Source of the DNA: Sindora glabra
Lineage: Eukaryota; Streptophyta; Magnoliopsida; Fabales; Fabaceae
Length of the DNA: 64,000 bases
Reading direction: 5' to 3'
Assembly (NCBI GenBank): GCA_020226215.1
Contig: CM035234.1
Coordinates: forward strand, 1,240,001 to 1,304,000
Shown here: in pieces, positions 10,560 through 21,086 of the stretch
How the letters are laid out: the number at the start of each line of letters is the position of its first letter
Position numbering within the stretch: position 1 is the stretch's first letter
The notes under the pieces: model-generated
Seen by the model: only the letters and a program-made list of their open reading frames with translations
Databases searched by the model: none
What the model was told of the DNA's origin: nothing
Translations under genes and position numbers: made by a program

Positions 10560-11560
10560 ACATGAGTAGATTTTTTTTAAGTTATATTCTAGAATCATGG
10601 CCCTTATTCACTATTACTGTTGTTGTCCTGAACCTTGAGCTTCACCATGGGAATTTGATTAAGTTGGTTCCTAATTTCCATCACAACCACCTTATGATCC
10701 GTATTCAGGGATATGTTGCCATTAAGGACACCAACAAAGAAATATAAGAGAAAGATGAATTTAATCAACTTGATGTTTGTTATGCTTAAGGAGTATTAAA
10801 GGAGATAGCTAGTTTTGGACGCTCTATAAGGAAAAAAGAAGTTAGCATACGCCTCCCATTAATTTGAACTGCAGATGTGCGCCATAGCCACTGTAAATTT
10901 ATCATTTCTCTATCCTTTTTTTTTATTAATCTACATAGATATTATCCAAGTTAGCTCAACATTACTCCTTTCTCTTATTAGATTTTTTTTCATGCTCTCT
11001 CTAAATGACTAGATTGTTGTGAAAATCTTCCAAGGCTTTATTCTATAGTAGTAATATGTTATAAGTGTGAATAGCCTTCTTTGGATTAGTCTCTAGATTT
11101 TGGAACAAGACTATGGTTCTATACCACCAAATCACATGAATTAAGGTTAATATAAGGATAGTTAGCTTAGCATGGGCTTGCATGTTAAGATTCTCCTTTA
11201 AGTAAAATTTAATCCATTGAACCACATCCTAAGGTTCCAAAAAATGAGATCGAATAGAGAGAAAAGATTTGAATCATAAAGCTTTCATAAAATTTACATC
11301 AAATGAAAGTATGATTGAGATATGCCTTTTTCTTATTACATGAATGGCAGATTGTGGGAATTGTTATGTAGTGTCTATTTAGAATATTTAAGGTAGGGAG
11401 GATGTGATTGCATAACTTCCATAAAAATGTGGAAATTCTTGGAGGAACATAAAGTTTCTAAATTTCTTCCCAAGGAATTAAGGTATTAAAGGATAAGGAT
11501 CAAGGTTAGGTAACCTTGGCGTAACCTTTTTTAATTAAGTAAATTCTATTAGGAGATATA
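10560..11560 (-). mobile_element. LINE (L1-type) remnant with zf-RVT / RNase H-like tail
   Basis: Read on the minus strand, about 11,490-11,300 translates to a degraded copy of the zinc-binding region that follows reverse transcriptase in plant LINEs (zf-RVT). It contains KLYVPPRISTFLWKL, then CNHILPTLNILNRHYI, then TICHSCNKKKAYLNHTF, matching the family pattern of V-P-P-K-I-x-x-F-L-W, I-L-P-T, a paired C-x2-C and a following His. Stops occur in the same frame. A further open piece at 11,225-11,043 contains HVIWWYRTIV, resembling the W-x-I-W-K-x-R-N segment that usually follows. The sequence from 10,560 to 10,850 may be a more decayed RNase H-like end. It is an inactive fragment; no poly-A tail or target duplication was located. 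Confidence 0.65.
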
Positions 11561-12870
11561 ATCAACATATAGGTAAATGATAATATTAAATTAAAATCAT
11601 TTTTGTATTCAACATTTGGACACTGTTTAAACTAATTTCCTCACATTTTAATATTTCTTTGGACGATTAAAAATATGTCATTTATTTTGAAGTTTAAATT
11701 TGATTGATTCTTGGCATACATTATTAACAAATTAGAATTGAAAACATTACTGATTTAAATTTTTATTAACAATAAAAAAATTTAATAATTTTTTAAATGA
11801 TGTATTAATACACAAATAAGCATTAGTATAAAACTAACCACTAGTATAAAGCTAATCAAGAAAAATGAAAAATACATTGTTCAACTCTGAAATGGTCAAT
11901 TTTTACTTATTTCAAATTTTGAAACTTGAAAATCACCTTATTAAATCATATGAAATTTAAAATTAACACTCATTCTCAACTTAATTTATTATTTTATCAA
12001 ATTATAATATTATAATATATTAATTTATCTTGCTTTTTTTGTAAAATAATTTTTATATTATATATTTAATAGAAATTAAATTAGATATATATATATAATT
12101 TTTAATTAAATATTTAAAAATGAATTGTGAAATTATATGAAAAAAATGATGAAATGAATTAACATACTATTACATGGTAATTCTTGTTTAAAAGTTTATT
12201 AAAAAATTTATATAATTTGATAAAATAATTAATTAAGTTAACAATGAACATTAATTCTAATTTTTATAAAATTTAAAGGGGTGATTTTTAAAATTTTAAA
12301 GTAGAATGATGCAAAATCCAACTATTTCAAAATTAAATAAGATATTTTATATTTTTTTCAAACAAATTTGCACTTAATTAAATTTAAATCTTCCTTTTAA
12401 GCATAAAGGATCCATAAAAAAAAATTTACAACCTAGTACAAAAGTATCTTTGCAATAAAGTATGTTCTTTTTCTTACAATAAGAGTTTGAAAGTTAATCA
12501 TTTTTTGGCCATTCAAGCAAATTATACATGAACATTTTTCTATATAAGTAAAAGCTTAAATTTAATTTATTATTATTAAAACATCCACTGAAACTTTATC
12601 TTATTTCTACTTATTTATCTAAAATTGACGTACACTCGTAATGTAGTAATTATTGTGAATGTGATTAGGGTAGTATTCGATTTGAGAAAATTATAGTTTT
12701 ATGGTAAATATATAAAGAGTTAAGTTAATTAAATGATTATGTAAGATTAGATTTGAATAAAGATATATGAAAGAAATTTAGAATCAAACTTTTCAAAAAT
12801 GCTCTTGATTGCCCTTAAATTTATAAAATTGCCACTATAAACTTATTAATAAAAAAAAATATTTCCTTAT
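11561..12870. other. AT-rich intergenic DNA, nothing recognised
   Basis: Extremely AT-rich sequence without protein-like frames. It could be the decayed start of the LTR-like block that follows, but no terminus was found. Confidence 0.4.
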
Positions 12871-13420
12871 TTTTTCTTCATCTTCCTTAGCAAGCCCACT
12901 AACCACTTCCTCCCTATCTCCATCTTTAATTTCTTTAATAAAATCTACAACGGCAAGCCTCTAACCACCATCATAAATCATTCAAGTTCTTAAAGTAGAC
13001 AAGGTAATCACTAATAATTTTTTTTAAATGACTATTAATTGAATTCTTTAGGTTTAATAGGAAAACTAGGAATTTTGAGAGAAATTCCCTGAAACCTTGT
13101 ATGAATTCTTATTGTTAAGGTAAATTTCAATTTTTATCAACTTTATCCCCTTTTCTCTATACACTCATAAGTGAATAATCTACTTAAAACCTCAATATTT
13201 TTGCATGACATTGTTGAATTAGTTATTAAGGTTAATATTTTTCTTGATTACTAGATTAAATGGTGCTGTTGCGAGGATACTTAGTAATGAAGGTCTTAAA
13301 ATGAGTAATGATAATGGATATATATCGAATTATAGGTGTTTCTTTTGGAATTATGTTAAATTGCAAAAAAATTACTAAATGAACAATGTTCTATGACAAT
13401 TTCTAGAAAACCTACAAGTG

Positions 13421-13693
13421 ATACTCGATCACATACTAGAGTACAGTACCAGAATTCACTTCTAGACATTCATACTCGAGTACATACTCAAGTATTATAA
13501 AATAGTTACTTTCTGGACAAGTAAACTCAAGTGTGGCATCCAAAGTTACTCTCTAAATGACCATATACGAGTACATGCTCGAGTATCGAACTTTAGGTTA
13601 GTCTTTAGTTATCTATACTTGAATACATACTCAAGTATGATGGTTAGAGTTTGATTCTAAAATCCTATACTCGAGTATATACTCAATTATTAC
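13421..13693. repeat. About 50-bp minisatellite with ATACTCGAGTA palindromic cores
   Basis: Six degenerate units begin near 13,421, 13,472, 13,522, 13,565, 13,614 and 13,667. Each contains two facing copies of an ACTCGAGT-like palindrome (best at 13,472-13,496: atactcgagtacatactcaa followed by gtatt). The third unit is degenerate. Spacing is 43-53 bp. The linkers also share text (tctagacatt, tctggacaa, tctaaatga, tctttagtt), so this is a true tandem array and not chance clustering of XhoI-type sites. Confidence 0.8.
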
Positions 13694-13855
13694 CTTTTTT
13701 ACTATAGTTTACTTATTTCTATGATATCCTAAGATAACATATATTTGTACAATAGTATTACTAACATGCATTACTTATGAATAATATTGTTTATGATTCT
13801 AAGAATGGTAAACCCATAAGGCGCTATATTTTTTGCTTAAATAATGTTATGAATA

Positions 13856-14026
13856 GGTATTACGGAAGAAAGCATATTGTATTTAAAATATTAATTTACA
13901 TTAGTTCTGAGTTTTCATTTATGAAGGGTTTAAGGTAGAATGGGTATTACGAAAGAAGGCAAATTGTATTTGAAATGTCAATTTGCATTAGTCTTAAGTT
14001 TTCATTTGTAAGGGGTTTAAGGTAAA
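13856..14026. repeat. 87-bp tandem duplication
   Basis: Two adjacent copies start at ggtattacggaagaaagc (13,856) and ggtattacgaaagaaggc (13,943) and run to ttcattt...aggggtttaaggta. They differ by scattered substitutions and small indels and lie inside the LTR-like block. Confidence 0.85.
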
Positions 14027-14572
14027 CCCTGGAGAGGCAAGGATAACATTTATAAGAGGTACAAGAATAACTTGAGAAGTACAAGATGCTTTAATTATTT
14101 TTATTTGTTATATTTTAGTTAAATATAACATTATGTTTATCTTATGAAAACATTGTTATATTGAATATGAATTAGATCATGAAAAGGTATACTTAAAACA
14201 TTGTGTGATTGTTTATTTTTTGAATTAGTAGATTATTTACTTATTGAGTACTCAACTTGCTTTTTAGTTATTTCTTTTCTTTTTAGTTACCTCAATAGAA
14301 ACTCTTCTTCTTTCACTAATTTAATAGGAGTAAACTTTCTAACTTTCATTGTGTTTGAGCAGCCATGAGGCATTAGATGTACTTAGTATAAATTTTAGGC
14401 CTTGTTTATAATTAAAACTAACTTTGATAATAGCACTTCTTGTAAATTCAATTGAAATGTTTAATAAACAATTATTTTTTAAGCTGTGTGATAATACCAA
14501 TTGTAGGATAACTTAGGCTTGTGAAAATTTGCAGCAGATTCCATGCCAATCATAACTTGGGAAGTCATGACA

Positions 14573-16193
14573 CTTCTTAAGCATATATGTATATCCAAAA
14601 GCCCATAACCTTGTAAGTGTTACAGTAAAAAATATAAAAAGCTATTTATCATTAGTCTTAATTCTTGCCTCATTACCAAAAATTCACAACACGTAATATT
14701 AACTTAAACATTAAAAGTTATATGAATAAGAATAACATTCAATCTCCACAAAAAAAAGCTTGTTGAAATGGCATAAATAGAAGTCTAATGCTGACCCTTT
14801 CAAGAATAGAGCCATATAATATGAAGAAAAAATTAGTGGCAAAGTTGTAAAGTTATTTATCTTTCTCAACTATCTTACATAGGAGGTTTTTAGGTCTTGT
14901 GTAAAAAGAAATGGCACAATTATAAAATTTCTTTACTTTTTTCTTACTTAACCAAGCTTTAGATTATTCCATCCTTTTACATTAGCATTGACAAAGTTAA
15001 GTTACTCAATCCTTGAAAATTAATTCTTATTCTCTTCAATAATTCCTCGATTGGTCAAAAGGGGTAGGACTAAGATATAGTACCCCACAATTCTTTTTTG
15101 TAAAATTAACGTAATGAATCTTTGGTTCAATAAAAGATGAGCCCACTTGATCAGCTAAGCTAAATGACAAAGGAAAGGTGGTATAATTAGTCAATATAGT
15201 AAATATGATTGTTTCATCTTCATTTTAATATGATCTCTTCTAGAAAATGTGATCTCTTACAATTATGGATGGATTAATCATCTAGTCAATCCCATAATCC
15301 AAAATAATAGTCTAGTTTATAATACCCTTATTAAAATCAATATTCATTGGATTGAGCTATATAGAAGTCTAATTGGTCAATTTATCAATAGAACTAATAG
15401 TTTATTCTTCAATCATCTTTCTAGATGATTCATAGCTTCTACAATACTTTAAAATCAAAGGCTAATTAGAATTCATGGATTCATACAAGGATTCCCCTGT
15501 CATATTGAAATTCTTAACAAAATTTAAAACCCAAGGAAAAAAAAGAGTAGTTCAAAAATAGAATATACATATAATGCACAAAGTATAGTTAATAGAGAAT
15601 TCATATTTGCAAACATTAAATAAGGAAGTACAAAGGGGATTCAACAAAAAGAAAAAGGAGAATCACAAGCATAAAAAGACAGAAACAACTATCAACCCTA
15701 AAAAGAAGGTTTACCTTAGTTAGTAAAGAAAAATAGTTTTTCCAGTGAATATGAGCAAGAATGAATCATAAAAGCCTATAGGTATTGAATAATGAAATTA
15801 CTTTTTATGTTTTGAGAAAATTTGCAAGAATAACAAAAGTAATGACCAAAGGAAAATTTTCTTATTTGTAAGTTGATGAATAGTTAAGATTAAGATGCAT
15901 CTAACAATATCTAACAACTATAAATATTTGATTTCATAGATCCCTAACCATACATAAAAGTTAGAGATATGGTTGTTGGGATTCCTATTTGAATGAAGAG
16001 ATAAGATGTATTGTGTTTCTTTAAAAAGAGATCAAACAATTGAGGATGATTTAAAAGTACAACAAATAAAGAGTCCCATCATTATTAGCATAAAAATCAA
16101 AGCTAATCATAATTGGCATCATAATCCTTAGATATATAGTACAAGCATGATAAATGTGATAACTTTCTTTTGAGGAGTCACTTCTAAATGATT
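14573..16193. other. Non-coding, repeat-like region
   Basis: No protein-like frame on either strand. If the primer-binding site at 16,194-16,205 is real, this stretch would be the internal part of a minus-strand LTR element, but I could find no gag or pol similarity in it. Confidence 0.35.
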
Positions 16194-16806
16194 ACTCTAA
16201 TACCAAACTGACTAATATTGATCAATCAAATAGGGAGAACAATACATGTTTCTTTTTAAATGCTCGATTAAGCCTTATCACATATATTTGGAGCTAAATG
16301 ATAAATACTTTCTTATTGAGTTAGGCTAGACCATCTTTGGACCTAGATGGATAGCCTAAATAAGATGCAATTAGCCCATGTGTTTTACATCCTTGTGCTT
16401 CACTAAGCAATCATGATCGAATACACCATAGAAATTACATAATGCCAACTAGACGATGTTAAAAGTGGTTAGTACAGTTGAAAAATGATTATCATTGGTG
16501 GGTCACTTGCTTCCTTCAAAAGATTAAAATACCCCTACTAATATTATGATATGATTACTATACCTTATATAGGTTGATCATTATAATTACCAATCACTAA
16601 TTCAGATAAGTCCACTAACTCACTTCTTCACTTACTTTCTTCTTTATTTTCTACTCTTACTAATTTAAGTTTTAGATTTATAAAATGGTAATCTCATTAT
16701 TGACTTATATATGTTTACCAACTCTCTTCCAATGATTTCTGCCATCTTTGGCCTTCTAACCAATAATATGCTATTAACAATATCAAACGAAGTCTCAAGC
16801 GTGACA
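16194..16806 (-). mobile_element. Possible minus-strand LTR with decayed primer-binding site
   Basis: At 16,194-16,205 the plus strand reads actctaatacca. Its complement, tggtattagagt, is two substitutions from the initiator-methionine tRNA primer-binding site TGGTATCAGAGC. Next to it the sequence starts TGACTAATATTGATC (16,209), and at 16,806 it ends CTCAAGCGTGACA. On the minus strand this gives a 598-bp unit beginning TGTCACGC and ending TTAGTCA, the TG...CA form expected of an LTR. No partner LTR was found to the left, so this remains tentative. Confidence 0.4.
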
Positions 16807-17694
16807 GCTCAATAATTTTAAATTCCATCCTTTAATATGCCCACGTGAGCTCATATGTTAAGTCCATGGTGATTATAATCACCCAAGCAAGGTGACTCTA
16901 CTAGTGTCATATTTTTTTTTCTAAGTACGGTCAATTGCAAAAATTCTAACTCACTTGGTCTGACTTATTATTTACTTAGCAAGAGTTAGTTTAAGTAGTT
17001 AAAAAAAATATAAATCACTTAACATATATCAAGTGACTTGAATTCTTTGAAATATATTCAATATGAAAAAAGAGAAAATTTAAAAAATAGTATTAAGTGT
17101 AATTGCATCATTAAGAATACTAGCTAATTAGCCGTTTAATTCAAATTCCGTGAAATATAGAATGAGTGTTGTTGAATGGATACATAATTTTATAATCCCA
17201 ACTAAATTCTTTAATCCACAAGGTTAATCGAATCCCATTATCATTTGGATGGGCCTACTACCCTTTCCCCCAGAATCATCATGGCCCTTCCATATCTTCA
17301 CTTTTAAATTAAAACTCCACTAATCACAGTTCCTAATATTATATGAAACCCCACCCATACTCCATAATTATGAGCAAACGTTACTTTCTTTGCCCCGAGA
17401 ATGAGATATATCCTTTTTAGTAATTTAAAGGGGATAGCTAATCTATACGGAGATTAGTAAGTTTTATTTTTTTATTTGAATAAAAAATATATTATTAATT
17501 TAATAATAAAAATATTTAAATCAATTTTATTTTTTATTTTTATAATAAATATATTCTTTAGTTAAAGTAATTATTGATAATAATAAATTAATTATGATAT
17601 TTTTATTATTTAATTATTATTAAATTAATAATGTAATATTTTTATTTATATACAATTTTTTTTCAGATGAAAAGGTGGCTGTTGCTACCGCGTT
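16807..17694. other. Intergenic region upstream of the PPPDE gene
   Basis: AT-rich spacer without coding character. It contains an AT-rich inverted-repeat element at about 17,470-17,665. The last 30 bp rise in GC content and lead into the promoter of the PPPDE peptidase gene. Confidence 0.45.
17470..17665. repeat. AT-rich inverted-repeat (MITE-like) element
   Basis: The left arm contains atattattaatttaataata (from about 17,489). The right arm (about 17,605-17,650) contains the complement, attattaaattaataatgta, flanked by further matching AT-rich sequence. The two arms of about 45 bp could form a hairpin of about 190 bp. No target duplication could be fixed. It sits about 400 bp upstream of the PPPDE gene start codon. 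Confidence 0.45.
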
Positions 17695-17700
17695 CACGTG
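17695..17700. promoter_or_regulatory. G-box (CACGTG) upstream of the PPPDE gene
   Basis: A perfect palindromic CACGTG hexamer in a GC-richer patch, about 360 bp before the start codon. G-boxes bind bZIP and bHLH factors in plants. Function here is inferred from position only. Confidence 0.4.
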
Positions 17701-18058
17701 CGGCTCTCCTCATTTAGAAAGCAAAACTTCAGATACACCGTTAGAGACATTCAGGGCATTTGGGTCATTTCAAGGCCGTTCATGCACAATTACTTGTTAA
17801 GTGGCTTATAGAGATGAACACTCGGTTACCTATAATTACAGAGACGTGCGGCACCACCTGCCGCCGGTGGAACCCAGTTTTGGAAGCAGCATCTCATTTT
17901 CGAAATTGAAAACCCCATTTAGAAAGAGACAATAAATTTTCAATTTTTCTGAGGGATACTTCACTCTCTATCTTGCTTTTGCTCTGCCATCTTTACAGTG
18001 GCACTGAGTATATCTGCTGCTAATGAAGTTGATGTAGCTCGACAAACGACACCGCAGA

Positions 18059-19522
18059 ATGCTGTGCCGGAGGAGTTTCCGGACTGGCGGTTCGGGATCG
18101 GTGCCGGTGTACCTCAATGTCTACGATCTAACGCCAATCAATGGTTACGCTTACTGGTTCGGCCTCGGAGTCTACCATTCCGGCGTTCAAGGTTCGTCTT
18201 CAAGCGCAACTTTTATTTTCTTTCATTTGAATTTGAATCTCGTGGAGTTATAACTACTAGAAACTGCTTCAGATCTATGATTCCAATAGAAATCGAAGAG
18301 CTTTTCCAAATAACTTTGTGATTTCCGAGATATTCGATCGGTTTCTGGAAAAATTGTGTTGCAGTTCATGGAGTGGAGTATGCTTTCGGAGCTCATGAGT
18401 ATCCAACAACTGGCATTTTCGAAGGAGAACCGAAGCGCTGCGATGGATTCAAGTTCAGGAAGACCGTACTGATCGGGAGGACAGATATGGAAGCTGAGCA
18501 GGTGAGGGCTGTGATGGAGGAGCTTGCAGCAGAGTATAAAGGGAACGCTTATAATTTGATTACCAAAAACTGCAACCACTTCTGCAATGATGCTTGTATC
18601 AGACTCACTGGAAATCCAATCCCAAGTTGGGTGAATCGCCTTGCTCGAATTGGTAATTTATAATACTCTTCAAATTTTCTCATTTTTTCATATGTTCTTA
18701 CTTGGAGTACGAGCTTCAAAGTCCAATTAGATTTGGTTAGCAGTTTTCAAATTCTGAAAATTTTTGCCTGAAATAATTAATCAGATAACATTTTTTTTTA
18801 AAAAAAAATTTGTTATAAAGCATAATTAAGAATCGGGGTGGTTGGGAAGAATTATTGATTTTGTTTGAATTTAGGAAGAAATTAGACTTATATAAAATAT
18901 TATCCAGGCGAATTTTGCGGAAAATTATAATGGAAATTGTCTTGTGGATTATAGAAGAATGAAAGGAAAATATGCGTCGAAAAATAAGGAAATCTGTGGA
19001 TTTTTAAATGATAATCACAAAATTAGCAGTTCCATCTTTCAATAATGCAATACCATTCATCTTCTCCTTTCTTTTTTGAAAAAGAAAAATTCTCGGTGGC
19101 AATAATTGAGAGAAACAATTTTATTATTTTTTATTATTATTGATAAAGGAAAAGAAGAAAAAGACAAGCAACTTTATTCTTTTCTTTTATGCAAAGTTGC
19201 TAAAGTTTTGAAAGATTAGAGATAAGTTCGTATGGGATAATTGACTGATTGAATGGTAAAAATTGCAGGGTTTCTGTGCAATTGTGTTCTTCCAGTGACT
19301 ATTAACTCAACCAAAGTGAGGCATCACAGAATAGAAGACAAGCCATGCCAAGGAGAGAAGCAAGTATTGGCAAGTGATTCTAGCAATAAGATCACTGCAT
19401 CAAATTCTATGTCATCTTCTCTATCAGATTCTTCTAACTGCCAAACGCGCAGAGGAAGAAGTAGAACTAGGCGTCCCTTGCCTCCACCTTCACCTTTGAT
19501 TCTTGCTCCACCTTCCTCCTGA
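18059..19522 (+). CDS. PPPDE-domain (DeSI-like) cysteine peptidase
   Basis: Three exons: 18,059-18,191, 18,365-18,652 and 19,269-19,522, giving 675 nt and 224 residues. Both introns interrupt a codon after its first base and have GT-AG ends (CAAG|GTTCGT...TTGCAG; ATTG|GTAATT...TTGCAG). The PPPDE fold (DUF862) covers about residues 15-135. It begins VPVYLNVYDLTPINGYAYW, carries the catalytic His40 in VYHSGVQVHGVEYAFG, and has the catalytic Cys114 in LITKNCNHFCNDACI. The family comprises deSUMOylating isopeptidase-like thiol hydrolases; plant members are presumed to act on SUMO or ubiquitin conjugates or in S-depalmitoylation, mostly untested. After the domain, residues from about 143 on are Ser/Arg/Pro-rich, probably disordered, ending PPPSPLILAPPSS. 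The start MLCRRSFRTG is the usual start of this subfamily. Both catalytic residues are present, so it should be active. Confidence 0.95.
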
Positions 19523-21086
19523 TGTTCAAATTTCTCAAAGTTTAATTTTCCTTTTCCTTTAATTTATTTTCAATTATAGAAGTTGCTCTAACGAAGAAAG
19601 CAACCATTTGGATGTTCAGTTTAATATTATGTTTCATCAATTCTTTTTTTTTCTTTTCATGGCAGGAATCCCGGAGTCTGATATTGCACATGTGCATGTT
19701 GTTTACTTGTTTATGGGGCTTCTAGTTATGGTTTCTTCTTTTTGTTTCTCACTGTTGAGCGAATGTTTTTATTTGAGCAATAACACGCTTACTTATCCGG
19801 TTTCACATTTACACATACAAACATATCACAATTTAATTTAAATTAAATCAATTTCATCTCCTAAAATTCAGAGATTAATATATAATAATAATAATCTGTA
19901 CCAACTCTAGTTAGTGCAGATATCACCTCATTCCAATACTAATGAAGCAAACGACCCATGAACGTTCTTGTACCCGCGACTAAATCATGGTTATCTTGTG
20001 TGACGTCAAAGCTACAATGATGAAAACAGAGCCGTGATGTTTTCACATGTTTTGCCGTGTTCTCTGACGTGATTAGATGATAGAACATGTTCTGGGACTG
20101 TTTCTAGACAGGCTTCTGTGTCTGTTTCGTTTTGTCCGAGATATAGAAACAAGGACAATCGTCTTGACTCATCGTACCTAATGCATAAATCAGTTGCTAG
20201 ACAATCACCCTAGCCATGAATTTAGACAGATGGCCCTGTCATTTTCTATCGAAAGTCAGGCTAATTTTCCATTTTAGGCTAGTGGCTTTTGTCATTTGGA
20301 CGTTTTCGCATATTCTTCCTACAAACTATTTTTTTCCCACAAACTATTCAATGTCAACTAGGCTAGCGATTTGTGAAATAGCTCTTAGAAGGCAAAAAGT
20401 GTTGTTCTGTCTGGGATCAATATGATCTGGAGTGAAGGAGTATGGTAGATACTAGATAACGTAGGCGATGAACACAAGGACATGCCATCAATCCTCGTCA
20501 ACTGCATTTACAGCATAAAAATGTGTAGTTTCAACAAGCAGTAAAAAGGGTGTATGAAAGGAGAAGTTCTTAAATAAACTTAGTTTACATAAGTTTTGTA
20601 AACTAAAGTAATCATTAAATGACACGATCTTCTATATGAGAGAATACGTTAATAAGTTTACCTTTTTATGAATAATGATTATGTCATTTAATGAATGGCT
20701 TAGTCTACACAACCTAAATCTAGCAAAGAATTTTTACTATGTATGATATATTTTTATCAGGCAACTGCTATTTAATAGTCAGACCAGCAGTCAAAAACTT
20801 GGGCTAAGAAAAGAAAAGAAAGACAGACAATAAATGAGGCCCAAAGCAACTGCTTTTGATAGTAGGACCAGCAGTCATCTTACAAATTCTCGTGCTCCAA
20901 TGGATATACTGCCGACAAATCAATCACTATTAAGTTAGCCAAGATCATTTTAAGTAATAAAGCTAACTGTAAATAACATTATTATAATGCTAAAATGTTT
21001 AAAACTTAGTTTGAAGAACACATTACACATACATCCGTAATGATTCCAATTTATGGCAGAGAAACAAGCGCCTGGAAGAAATCAGG
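19523..21086. other. Intergenic region between convergent genes
   Basis: Holds the 3' ends of the PPPDE gene (+) and of the DCN1-like gene (-). A small inverted-repeat element lies at 20,563-20,738. The phrase gaccagcagtca occurs twice, near 20,782 and 20,868. No gene is seen. Confidence 0.5.
20563..20738. repeat. Small inverted-repeat (MITE-like) element, about 175 bp
   Basis: The left end reads agttcttaaataaacttagt and reaches cattaaatgacacgatc. The right end, on the other strand, reads attctttgctagatttaggt and reaches cattaaatgacataatc. The two arms of about 55-60 bp are imperfect inverted copies. No target duplication was identified. Confidence 0.5.

Larger units (their letters stand above)
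12870..14572 (+). mobile_element. Long-LTR remnant (probably Ty3/gypsy, Del/Tekay-like), plus orientation
   Basis: No coding sequence. The block starts with a TC-rich leader-like stretch (about 12,860-12,960) and carries two tandem arrays (13,421-13,693 and 13,856-14,026). At 14,230-14,350 it has the phrase 'ttgagtactcaacttg', which resembles the 'atactcactaagttctcg' phrase of the block at 43 kb. It ends with gattccatgccaatcataac...gtcatgaca, ending at 14,572. That end aligns with gatccatgctgattacaatc...gttgtgaca, just before the primer-binding site at 43,855. After 14,572 there is no primer-binding site, so this would be a 3' or solo LTR. The left boundary was not found and the superfamily is inferred. 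Confidence 0.5.

Noticed and set aside
13421..13693. CRISPR-like repeat-spacer array
   Set aside because: Repeats are degenerate, linkers are also repeated, and the genome is a plant; it is a minisatellite.
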